A DNA stretch of 64,000 nt, from NCBI RefSeq assembly GCF_000472705.1, contig NZ_AXAE01000016.1:62001-126000 (forward strand), read 5' to 3'. The notes beneath the pieces were generated by a model that had not been told where the DNA came from, did no database searches, and saw only the letters and a program-made list of their open reading frames with translations. Source of the stretch: Mesorhizobium erdmanii USDA 3471. Lineage in GTDB: Bacteria; Pseudomonadota; Alphaproteobacteria; Rhizobiales; Rhizobiaceae. Shown here one piece after another: positions 45,977-53,949 of this stretch; within the stretch, counting starts at the first letter, position 1; each line of letters starts with the position of its first letter. The translations under genes and the position numbers were made by a program.

Positions 45977-46840
45977 TCAACCGGGATGCCCAAACGAAGC
46001 CAGGTTGCCACTAAGGAGCGCCGCCAAATCACTGGCCGGGGCATCGGCGCCACGACGCAACCGGATCGCGAACTCTGCCATCGGAACCGATGGCAAGCCA
46101 AACTCTCGCGGCGCTTCGTCGATGCCGGAATGGGCAAAGCGCGGGGTTCGCAAGGTCAGCGCAACGCCGGCGTTCACCGCGGCGCGCAGGCCGGCCAGGC
46201 TGGCGCTTCCGGCGGCGATGCGGTAGCGGCGGCCGGCGGCATCGAGCGCTGCGAGTGCTGCTTCGCGAAAACCGCAATAGGGGTCCAGCAATGCCAGCGG
46301 CAGTTCTTCCTGCCGCGAGGCCAGTCCCTTCTGTGAACACAGCCATATCATCGGCTCGCGCAGGACGCCGACCTCGTCCGGCGCCGCCGCCTGGCGCATG
46401 ACGATCGCCAGATCGAGGCCGCCGGCCTGCAGCGCCTGCGCCAGTTCGGCGGAGCGGCCAACCCGCAATTCGATCCTGACGCGCGGATGGCTGGTGGCGA
46501 AGGCACGCAGCAGGTCCGGCAGGCCGCTGTCGGCAAAATCCTGCGTCGTGCCGATGGCGATACGCCCGGCAGCCCGTGCCCCCTTCAAGGCCAGCCACGC
46601 CTCGCGATGCACGGCAAGAATGCGCCTGGCATGGCCGACTAGGTCTTCTCCTGCCGACGTCAGCCCACGACCCCGCCCCTGCGGCGTCAGCAACGGCTCG
46701 CCGACGACCTCCTCCAGCCGCTGCATCTGGGCGGTCACAGCCGAAGGCGAACGGCCGACGCTGGAAGCCGCCTGTGCCAGCGAGCCGCTGTCGACAAAAG
46801 CGAGGAAGGTTTTGAGCAGATCCGGATCGAGCGTTTCCAT
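45977..46840 (-). CDS. LysR-type transcriptional regulator
   Basis: 287-residue LTTR with N-terminal winged helix (METLDPDLLKTFLAFVDSGSL, with AASSVGRSPSAVTAQMQRLE) and C-terminal effector-binding part. Divergent from a tautomerase-family gene, with an inverted repeat in the 113-base gap, so it likely controls that gene. Effector not known. Confidence 0.9.
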   Translation of the reverse strand: METLDPDLLKTFLAFVDSGSLAQAASSVGRSPSAVTAQMQRLEEVVGEPLLTPQGRGRGLTSAGEDLVGHARRILAVHREAWLALKGARAAGRIAIGTTQDFADSGLPDLLRAFATSHPRVRIELRVGRSAELAQALQAGGLDLAIVMRQAAAPDEVGVLREPMIWLCSQKGLASRQEELPLALLDPYCGFREAALAALDAAGRRYRIAAGSASLAGLRAAVNAGVALTLRTPRFAHSGIDEAPREFGLPSVPMAEFAIRLRRGADAPASDLAALLSGNLASFGHPG

Positions 46841-46841
46841 A

Positions 46842-46880
46842 ATTCGATCCTATCGAATCTTCTGTTGAAAACAATTCGAT
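46842..46880. promoter_or_regulatory. LysR-type operator candidate
   Basis: ATTCGAT-CCT-ATCGAAT (46842-46858), a perfect 7-bp inverted repeat directly before the LysR start codon, and a further ATTCGAT half-site at 46874-46880. Fits autoregulation plus control of the divergent gene. Confidence 0.55.
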
Positions 46881-46953
46881 TTTTTTGATTCCAGGATGAT
46901 GACAAGGTCTCTCCAACGGCGATCAGTCGCCGCTGGAAACAAGGAGAAGAAAA

Positions 46954-47361
46954 ATGCCCATCATCAACATCAGCGTCACCGGCAAGCCAGACACCACCTT
47001 GTCAGCCGAGATTGCCAGGGAAATCACCGAGATCACCGCCAAGCAACTGCGCAAGGACCCGACGATCACCGCCGTCGCCGTATCCTATGTCGATCCGCGG
47101 CACTGGTTCGCCGGCGGCAAGTCGCTGGCGGAGCATGGCAACAACACATACTGGCTGGATATCAAGGTCGTCGACGGCACCAACACCAAGCTCGAGCTGG
47201 AAGCCTATCTCAAGGCTCTCTTCGATGCCTTTGGCCGCCTGCTGGGCGGCGTGCATGACGAAAGCTATGCCTTCGTGCATGAGGTGCCGGCAGCCGCTTA
47301 TGGCTATGGTGGCAAGACGCAGGAGTTCCGTTTCATCAGCGGTCGGCTGAAGGCGGCATGA
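46954..47361 (+). CDS. Tautomerase family protein
   Basis: 135-residue member of the 4-oxalocrotonate tautomerase superfamily: Pro2 in MPIINISVTG is the expected catalytic base. Substrate is not evident. AAGGAGAAGAAA precedes the ATG. It is probably controlled by the divergent LysR regulator. Confidence 0.85.
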   Translation: MPIINISVTGKPDTTLSAEIAREITEITAKQLRKDPTITAVAVSYVDPRHWFAGGKSLAEHGNNTYWLDIKVVDGTNTKLELEAYLKALFDAFGRLLGGVHDESYAFVHEVPAAAYGYGGKTQEFRFISGRLKAA

Positions 47362-47398
47362 GAGTGCGTCGTGCGCCTCTCCTACCCCGGCCGGACAA

Positions 47399-47905
47399 CT
47401 ATCTCGCTGGCGGATGAAGCCTTGTATCGAGCGCGAAATCCTCTTGAAGGTGCAGCCTGTAGAGGCCAGCGGCTCGGCCGGGGTCGAACACCAGGTTCCA
47501 GCTGTGCTGGGATACCGTGCTGGGGACTAGAAACAAGGGATGCCTTGCCAGCAGACTGTCACCAAACTGCTGCTGTCCCGCGCTGGGAATGCCGGGGCGC
47601 AGCCAGTTTGCATTTGGAAGATCGTCAATCTTAACCACATGAATCCTGGATGGATCGGCGACGTCAAATGCCGTCAGCACATGAGGAACAGTATCGAGCG
47701 TCCGAAACCCCTTGTGGACGGCCACCTCTAGAATGGCAGTCGAGGGGTCAATGCACGCATACACGGCCCTGACGCCTTTGCTGTTCCATCTTCCACCGAG
47801 TTTGAACGCTCCCTCACCGCTGTCCCAAATTGCCTCGAAGCGTTTGTTGTCCAGTCTCCAGCCAAGGACATCTCCTGTCCCCAGAGAACCTGGCAGGGGC
47901 GTCAC
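47399..47905 (-). CDS. RES-domain toxin
   Basis: Toxin of a RES-Xre type II module. Known RES toxins (ParT, MbcT, Res) attack NAD or ADP-ribosylate targets. 168 residues. The conserved Arg is in GGRWNSKG, the Glu in AILEVAVH and the Ser in PSTVSQHSWN. The start overlaps the antitoxin stop by four bases, giving translational coupling in the usual antitoxin-first order. Confidence 0.87.
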   Translation of the reverse strand: MTPLPGSLGTGDVLGWRLDNKRFEAIWDSGEGAFKLGGRWNSKGVRAVYACIDPSTAILEVAVHKGFRTLDTVPHVLTAFDVADPSRIHVVKIDDLPNANWLRPGIPSAGQQQFGDSLLARHPLFLVPSTVSQHSWNLVFDPGRAAGLYRLHLQEDFALDTRLHPPAR

Positions 47906-48390
47906 GCGTAGACACCGTAGTCGAGCCGCTCAAGAAATTCTTGTACAATTATCGTACCCGCGGCCGTTGCCAGCAGATCGATCGGCCGCCGGTTGTCCAA
48001 ACCCATCGCGGGCTGAATCATCCATTTCTCAGCCTCTTCCTGGGTTCCAAGGACGGACGTGGCCTTCGTCAGAACCCTGGCGAAATTCCAGGTTCTGGAG
48101 CCTTGCTCCCGACTAAGGGTCCTGGAATGATCCGATTTATGCCGCTGAAATGTTCGCTCGCTCATGCCGAATGCCGTCTCGAAAGCATCGGCAAGGTCAA
48201 TGACGGTGAGGTGATCCACAAGGCTTTCCAGGGCTTGGCTCGGAATTCCGTGCAGGATCATTTCATGTGCCTCGAGCGGACTGGATACTGAAAATCCAAG
48301 AACTTTCGGCCCGCCAAATAGGTCGACCAGTCGCTCGAACTCCGGCTCCATGCGCGGCGCCTCTGCAAATGCCATTGGGAAACTAGCCAT
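47902..48390 (-). CDS. Xre/MbcA/ParS-type antitoxin
   Basis: DNA-binding antitoxin partner of the RES toxin. It has an HTH-like FGMSERTFQRHK and a C-terminal DUF2384-type part (PAMGLDNRRPIDLLATAAG, LERLDYGVYA) that should bind and inhibit the toxin. The ATG at 48390 has GGAG eight bases upstream. ATG at 48396 and 48438 are in-frame alternatives. A near-perfect inverted repeat lies just upstream. Confidence 0.86.
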   Translation of the reverse strand: MASFPMAFAEAPRMEPEFERLVDLFGGPKVLGFSVSSPLEAHEMILHGIPSQALESLVDHLTVIDLADAFETAFGMSERTFQRHKSDHSRTLSREQGSRTWNFARVLTKATSVLGTQEEAEKWMIQPAMGLDNRRPIDLLATAAGTIIVQEFLERLDYGVYA

Positions 48391-48404
48391 TCTCATTTCT
48401 CCGC

Positions 48405-48431
48405 CACGTGTCACTTTATTTACGACACGTG
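48405..48431. promoter_or_regulatory. Inverted repeat, likely antitoxin operator
   Basis: CACGTGTC, 11 bases, GACACGTG: perfect 8-bp arms 15 bases upstream of the antitoxin ATG, where a promoter-overlapping autoregulatory site would be expected. Confidence 0.6.
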
Positions 48432-48606
48432 ACGTCACCTTTCAAGCGATTGCGCTCGAACTTTTGGCCATCAGTGTTCCCGCGTAAAATCGAAGCTCCG
48501 CTTCGATCGCCACGCCGCATTGACCTTGCTCCGGCTTCCGCTAGGCTCTGCCCCGAAGCGGTCGCCGAAGAGCCGCGATGACAAGAACCGTTGGGAGAGA
48601 GGCGGC

Positions 48607-50829
48607 ATGATCCTGACACTGGCGCTGCTTGCGGGTCTCGTCGTGGCCTGGCTGCTGATCGGCGTGGTGGAGAAATTCCGCCTCGGCATGCGTTTCACCC
48701 AGGCGCTGCTTTATGTGCCGTTCAAGCTCGCCTACAGGATCAGCGACAATCGCATCGGGATCGCGCGCAAGGCGCAGGCTCCGGTCATCTACGTCATCTC
48801 GCACCAATCGCGCTTCGAGCAGGCGCTGATGCTGTCGCTGCTGCCGGATGACACGCTGCATATACTCGACGAGGTCTCGGCACGTTCGCCCTGGCTCGAA
48901 CCATGGCGTGAGCTTGGCCGCAGCATCGCCTTCAATGCCGAACATCTCTTCGTCAGCCGCCGGCTGGTGCGCGTGCTGAAGGGCAAGGGTCGGCTCGCCG
49001 TCTATCTGCCGGACGCGGTCGAGCCTGACATCAAGACGTTTCGGCTGTTTCGCGCCGTCACCCGCATCGCCATGCAGGCCGACGCCCGTATCGTGCCGAT
49101 CTTCATCGCCGGCGCACGCAGCCTGCCGGTATCGCTGACGCCGGCCGACAAGGCGCCCCGGCACTGGTTTCCGCGCCTGTCGATCAACGTTCTGGAGCCG
49201 ATGACGATCGCCGAACTGGTGGCGCGCAATCCAGATCAGTCATCGAACACCAATGCGCTGTTCGACCGCGTCGCCGAGGCGCGGCTTTTCGGCTCCGACC
49301 TTGATCGCGGCCTGTTCCTGGCCATGCGCGATGCGGCGAGCCGCGTCGGCGCCTCGCATCCGATCATCGAGGATGTCATCTCGGGCGCGCTGAGCTACCG
49401 CAAGACGTTCATCGGCGCGCGCGTGCTGGGCAGGCGCTTCGAGGCGGTGACGGCACCAGGCGAGGCGATGGGGATAATGCTGCCCAACGCCAATGGCGTC
49501 GTGTTGTCGTTGGTCGGCCTTCTCTCGGCGGGCCGCGTGGCGGCGATGATAAACTATACGGCCGGGCCGGCGAGCGTCACGGCGGCGGTGCGGACAGCCG
49601 TCATCCGCACCGTCGTTTCCTCCCGCGCTTTCGTCGAGAAGGCCGATCTTGCCGATATTGTCGCGGCGATCGAAAAGGGCGGCGCCAGGCTGCTGTGGCT
49701 CGAAGATGCGAGGCAGAACGTCACCACGCTGGACAAGTTTGCCGCCGCCCTGCTGTGGCGCCTGCCGCTGCAGCGGCAGGATGCGGCCAAGCCGGGCGTG
49801 ATCCTGTTCACCTCGGGTTCGGAAGGCACGCCGAAGGCAGTTGTTCTGTCGCAAAAGAACCTTTACGCCAACGCCATGCAGGCCGAGGCGCGCATCACCA
49901 TCTCGCCGGCCGACATCCTGCTCAACGTGCTGCCGGTGTTTCATTCCTTCGGCCTGACGGGTGGCACCATCCTGCCGCTAGTGACCGGGGTAAAGCTGTT
50001 CCTCTACCCCTCGCCCCTCCACTACAAGATCATCCCCGAGATCGCCCGCAAGGTGAAGCCGACCATCATGTTCGGCACCGACACGTTCCTCGCCAACTAT
50101 GCGCGCACCGCCAAGGACGGCGATTTCTCCAGCCTGCGCTTTGTCGTTGCCGGCGCGGAAGCGGTGAAGCCGGAAACGCGCCGCGTCTATCGCGAGCGTT
50201 TCCAGGCTGAGATCGTCGAAGGTTTCGGGCTGACCGAGGCAGCACCGGTGGTTGCCGTCAATACCGCGATCCACGGCCGCGACGGCACGGTGGGCCGACT
50301 CCTGCCGGCGATGCGCATGAAGCTGGAACCGGTCGAAGGCATCTCGGACGCCGGCCAGTTGTGGCTCGACGGGCCGAACCTGATGATGGGCTATATGACG
50401 GCGGACCGTCCCGGTGAGTTGCAGCCACTGACCGGCTGGCACGACACCGGCGACATCGTCGCCGTCGATCGCGAAGGCTTCATCACCATTCGCGGCCGCG
50501 CCAAGCGCTTCGCCAAGATCGCCGGCGAGATGGTGTCGCTGGGCGCGGTCGAGATGCTGGTGCAGTCGCTGTGGCCGGAAGAGAGCCATGCGGCGGTGGC
50601 GGTGCCCGACAAGAGGCGCGGCGAACGCATCGTGCTGGTCACGACCGCCGACGATGCCAATCCCGAAGAACTGCGTCAGTTCGGCAAGAAAGCCGGCGCC
50701 GCCGAATTGATGGTGCCCAACGACATCGTCAAGGTGGAAGAAATCCCGGTGCTCGGTTCCGGCAAGACCGATTATGTCTCGACCAGGAAGCTGGCGATCG
50801 ACCGGCTGGGGCTCGGCGTCGCGGCCTGA
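48607..50829 (+). CDS. aas: Aas-like acyltransferase / acyl-ACP (acyl-CoA) synthetase fusion
   Basis: Two-domain enzyme of the lysophospholipid-recycling type: an N-terminal membrane-associated PlsC-type acyltransferase and a C-terminal AMP-forming ligase. 740 residues with ATG at 48607. The acyltransferase box reads HQSRFE (His66, Glu71) where HX4D is usual, so the Asp is replaced by Glu. The ligase has LFTSGSEGTPKAVVLS (about residue 400), GFGLTEAAPVVAVN and WHDTGDIVAVDREGF. An ATG-upstream frame from 48520 is not conserved. It lies between a toxin-antitoxin pair and the pssA-psd genes, i.e. next to phosphatidylserine and phosphatidylethanolamine synthesis. Function as an Aas-like salvage enzyme is likely but the missing Asp needs care. 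Confidence 0.82.
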   Translation: MILTLALLAGLVVAWLLIGVVEKFRLGMRFTQALLYVPFKLAYRISDNRIGIARKAQAPVIYVISHQSRFEQALMLSLLPDDTLHILDEVSARSPWLEPWRELGRSIAFNAEHLFVSRRLVRVLKGKGRLAVYLPDAVEPDIKTFRLFRAVTRIAMQADARIVPIFIAGARSLPVSLTPADKAPRHWFPRLSINVLEPMTIAELVARNPDQSSNTNALFDRVAEARLFGSDLDRGLFLAMRDAASRVGASHPIIEDVISGALSYRKTFIGARVLGRRFEAVTAPGEAMGIMLPNANGVVLSLVGLLSAGRVAAMINYTAGPASVTAAVRTAVIRTVVSSRAFVEKADLADIVAAIEKGGARLLWLEDARQNVTTLDKFAAALLWRLPLQRQDAAKPGVILFTSGSEGTPKAVVLSQKNLYANAMQAEARITISPADILLNVLPVFHSFGLTGGTILPLVTGVKLFLYPSPLHYKIIPEIARKVKPTIMFGTDTFLANYARTAKDGDFSSLRFVVAGAEAVKPETRRVYRERFQAEIVEGFGLTEAAPVVAVNTAIHGRDGTVGRLLPAMRMKLEPVEGISDAGQLWLDGPNLMMGYMTADRPGELQPLTGWHDTGDIVAVDREGFITIRGRAKRFAKIAGEMVSLGAVEMLVQSLWPEESHAAVAVPDKRRGERIVLVTTADDANPEELRQFGKKAGAAELMVPNDIVKVEEIPVLGSGKTDYVSTRKLAIDRLGLGVAA

Positions 50830-50856
50830 GTCAGAGCAAGGACTTCGGTGGACCTT

Positions 50857-51675
50857 CTAACCTATGTCCGAAGGCGGCACCTTCTCGCCCTCGAGCTTAG
50901 CACGCTTGGAGTAGGCGCGGACGGAAAACGGCAGGAAGATCAGATAGCCCGCGACCGACGCCGTCAGCGTGTACCAGGGATAGGTCATCAGCAGGAGGAC
51001 GTAGAGCACGACGGCCAGAATGACCGGCAACACCCTGTCACCAGGAATCTTGACGCTCTTGCCGGAATAGACCGGTAGCCGGCTGACCAGCAGGAAGGCG
51101 ACCAGAATGGTGAAGCCGGTTGCGACGAACGCGGCCGGCCGGCTTGGCTCAATGCCGAGCCGCAGGAAAAACAGATAGAGCGGCAGCATCACCAGCACCG
51201 CACCCGCCGGAGCCGGCACACCGACGAAATATTCGGACTGCCACAGCGGGCGTTCGGCCTTGTCGTCGTCGAGCACGTTGAAGCGGGCAAGCCTCAGCCC
51301 GCAGGCGATGGTGAACAGGAGCGCCGCGATCCAGCCCGGCGAGCCGGCGCGGTCGAGCAGGAAGGCATAGAGCACCAAAGCAGGCGCGACGCCGAAATTG
51401 ACGATGTCGGCGAGCGAATCCATCTGCGCACCGAATTTGGACGTCGCCTTCAGCATTCGCGCCAGACGGCCGTCAATGCCATCGAGAAACGCCGCGAGCA
51501 GCACCATGACCACCGCGGTCTCGAAGCGGTCCTCGAAGGCGAAACGGATGCCGGACAGGCCGGCGCAGATGGCAAGCACGGTGACCAGATTGGGCAGCAC
51601 CATGCGCATCGGGATCTCGCGGATGCGCGGACCGCCGCTGGCATGGGCCTCGAACTTTTTGTATTGCGTGCCCAC
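50857..51675 (-). CDS. pssA: CDP-diacylglycerol-serine O-phosphatidyltransferase
   Basis: Integral-membrane enzyme making phosphatidylserine from CDP-diacylglycerol and serine. The CDP-alcohol phosphatidyltransferase box DGIDGRLARM, followed by GAQMDSLAD, holds the catalytic aspartates. 272 residues with eight or so hydrophobic segments. It begins three bases after the psd stop, so psd and pssA are co-transcribed, a common rhizobial pair. Confidence 0.92.
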   Translation of the reverse strand: MGTQYKKFEAHASGGPRIREIPMRMVLPNLVTVLAICAGLSGIRFAFEDRFETAVVMVLLAAFLDGIDGRLARMLKATSKFGAQMDSLADIVNFGVAPALVLYAFLLDRAGSPGWIAALLFTIACGLRLARFNVLDDDKAERPLWQSEYFVGVPAPAGAVLVMLPLYLFFLRLGIEPSRPAAFVATGFTILVAFLLVSRLPVYSGKSVKIPGDRVLPVILAVVLYVLLLMTYPWYTLTASVAGYLIFLPFSVRAYSKRAKLEGEKVPPSDIG

Positions 51676-51678
51676 CGC

Positions 51679-52377
51679 TCAGGAAATCCGTACGAGGGGG
51701 GTGCCGGCGACGCCACCGAATTCGGCGAGCACGGTTTCGCCGCCGACCGCCGTCTGGCCAACGGCGACGCGCGGCGTCGCGGTCAAAGGCAGGAAGACAT
51801 CGACGCGCGAGCCGAAGCGGATCAGGCCGAAGCGCTCGCCGGTGCCGATCGAAGTGCCGGCTTCCGCCCAGCAGACGATGCGGCGCGCCACCAGGCCGGC
51901 GATCTGGACGGCGGCGACCGTGCCGTTGGGGCTCTCGATAACCAGGCCGTTGCGCTCGTTTTCGGTGCTGGCCTTGTCGAGTTCGGCGTTGAGGAATTTT
52001 CCCGGCCGATGTTCGATCCTGGCTATACGGCCGCGCACCGGAGCGCGATTCACATGGCAGGAAAAGACATTCATGAACACCGAGATGCGGGTCATCTCGA
52101 CGTTGCCGAGGCCAAGTTCGCGCGGCGGCAGGGCCGGGCCGACCGCCGAGATGATGCCGTCGGCGGGGCTCACCACAAGGCCGTCGTCGACCGGCGTGAC
52201 GCGTTCGGGATCGCGGAAGAAATAGACGCACCAAGCCGTCAGGATCAGGCCGATCCAGAAAAGAATCGATGAGAAATAGCCGAGGAAGAGCGTTGCCGCG
52301 CCAAAGGCCGCGATGAACGGATAACCTTCGCGGTGGATCGGTACGAACGCGTTCTTGACCGTGTCGACAAGGCTCAT
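51679..52377 (-). CDS. psd: Phosphatidylserine decarboxylase proenzyme
   Basis: Converts phosphatidylserine to phosphatidylethanolamine. 232-residue short form of bacterial PSD with the self-cleavage Gly-Ser in IRFGSRVD, where the Ser becomes the pyruvoyl cofactor. A hydrophobic segment lies near the N-terminus. First gene of the psd-pssA unit. Confidence 0.94.
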   Translation of the reverse strand: MSLVDTVKNAFVPIHREGYPFIAAFGAATLFLGYFSSILFWIGLILTAWCVYFFRDPERVTPVDDGLVVSPADGIISAVGPALPPRELGLGNVEMTRISVFMNVFSCHVNRAPVRGRIARIEHRPGKFLNAELDKASTENERNGLVIESPNGTVAAVQIAGLVARRIVCWAEAGTSIGTGERFGLIRFGSRVDVFLPLTATPRVAVGQTAVGGETVLAEFGGVAGTPLVRIS

Positions 52378-52647
52378 GGGCTGGGGGCGGTCCCTGTTTC
52401 AGGTCCGGCCTCAATAGCCGAAACACCCCCTGCCCGCAACGCGACAATCGGCGGCGAGGATGAATGGGCAAGGTCCATCGGTCTTCGGGCAGTCGCACGC
52501 TCCGCCAACGGCCATGTCGATGGAGCGTTTTTTCTGAGCGAAAAGCCGTAAGCCACTGTCGGCGAACCGCTCCCGCATCCGTCCTTGGTGTAAAAGCGTC
52601 TGATCGCGCCCGCAGATGCCGACGACGCCCAACCGAGGCTTCAGATC

Positions 52648-53511
52648 ATGCAGACATCATCCGGCACCAAAGCTCGTCTCCTTACAACCGGCCTCGCCTT
52701 CGGTGAATCACCGCGCTGGCACGATGGACGCCTATGGCTGTGCAATTGGGGCACCGGCGAGATCATCGCGATCGATGCGCATGGCAAAACCGAACTCATG
52801 GTCACTATACCCGCCACCTTGCCCTACTCCATCGACTGGCTGCCGGACGGCCGGCTGCTCGTCGTCTCGGGCCGCGAAGGCCTGCTGCTTCGGCAAGAAG
52901 CCGATGGCAGGCTCGTCACCGTTGCCGATCTGCGCGGCCTGTCGAAAAGCCCATGGAACGAGATCGTCGTCGACGGGCGCGGCAATGCCTATGTCAATGG
53001 CGGCGGACCGACGCCTACCGCCGGCCAGCCTTTCGGTCCGGGCACCATCGTGCTGATCACACCGGACGGCGCGATCCGGCAAGTGGCTGACAATATCGCC
53101 TTCGCCAACGGCATGGCGGTGACCGCGGACAACCGGACGCTGATCCTTGCCGAATCGCACGCCAACCGGCTGATCGCTTTCGACATCGCCATTGATGGCG
53201 CCCTGTCCAACCGGCGCGTCTGGGCCGAGCTCGACGGCTATCCGGATGGCATCTGTCTCGACGCCGAAGGGGCGGTCTGGTACGCAGATGTTCCCAACAA
53301 ACACTGCGTGCGGGTGCGCGAAGGCGGCGAGGTGCTGCGGACCGTTGCTGTCGATCGCGGCTGTTTTGCCTGCATGCTGGGCGGCGCGGACAGGCAAACG
53401 CTGTTCATCGCAGCCGCCGAGTGGCGTGGCTTCGAGCACATGGTCAGCGATATCAGAACCGGCCAGGTGCTCAGCGTGGATGCGCCGGCACCTGGCGTCG
53501 GCTGGCCGTGA
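52648..53511 (+). CDS. SMP-30/gluconolactonase family protein
   Basis: Six-bladed beta-propeller hydrolase of the SMP-30/LRE type, often acting on sugar lactones. 287 residues. LAFGESPRWHDGRLWL carries the metal-ligand Glu and the later DNRTLILAESHANRL and GYPDGICLDAEGAVWYAD the Asn/Asp ligands. Substrate unknown. It stands alone. Confidence 0.86.
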   Translation: MQTSSGTKARLLTTGLAFGESPRWHDGRLWLCNWGTGEIIAIDAHGKTELMVTIPATLPYSIDWLPDGRLLVVSGREGLLLRQEADGRLVTVADLRGLSKSPWNEIVVDGRGNAYVNGGGPTPTAGQPFGPGTIVLITPDGAIRQVADNIAFANGMAVTADNRTLILAESHANRLIAFDIAIDGALSNRRVWAELDGYPDGICLDAEGAVWYADVPNKHCVRVREGGEVLRTVAVDRGCFACMLGGADRQTLFIAAAEWRGFEHMVSDIRTGQVLSVDAPAPGVGWP

Positions 53512-53512
53512 G

Positions 53513-53860
53513 CTACACTCCTGGAATCCGCTGATAGTTGGCGATGTCAGCGCGCACCCCGAGCCGGGCAATCGTCTCCTGCGGATCGAACGCGACACGC
53601 TCTTGCGCGGCCTTGACGATCGGCACGACCATGTCGACGGCCGCCTTGCTCTCCCATTCGACGATCGTCACCAGGTTGAATTCACCCGGCCCCGAAAACT
53701 GCTCGAGCAGGAAATCCTGCACGAAACCCTGCTGTTGGCGCAGCAATTCGTGCGTCGTCCTGACCTTGACGAGGATCTCCTCGCGAGCGGCGGCCGGGAC
53801 GACGAACTTGTCCACCCTGAACACGCTGCCGCCGTTAACGTTCTGACTAATGTCGTTCAT
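53513..53860 (-). CDS. Antibiotic-biosynthesis-monooxygenase-fold protein
   Basis: 115-residue dimeric ferredoxin-like protein with VDKFVVPAAAREEIL and FNLVTIVEWESKAA. Related proteins include small heme- or quinone-associated monooxygenases, but many have no known activity. The stop is one base past the SMP-30 stop, convergently arranged. Confidence 0.8.
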   Translation of the reverse strand: MNDISQNVNGGSVFRVDKFVVPAAAREEILVKVRTTHELLRQQQGFVQDFLLEQFSGPGEFNLVTIVEWESKAAVDMVVPIVKAAQERVAFDPQETIARLGVRADIANYQRIPGV

Positions 53861-53949
53861 TTCGATTGTTCCGTTCCTGGATCAAGGGGTGTCGTGGGCT
53901 CCAGGAAACGGCGTACAATCTCAACTTATGTTGAGGTCAAGCACAAAAA

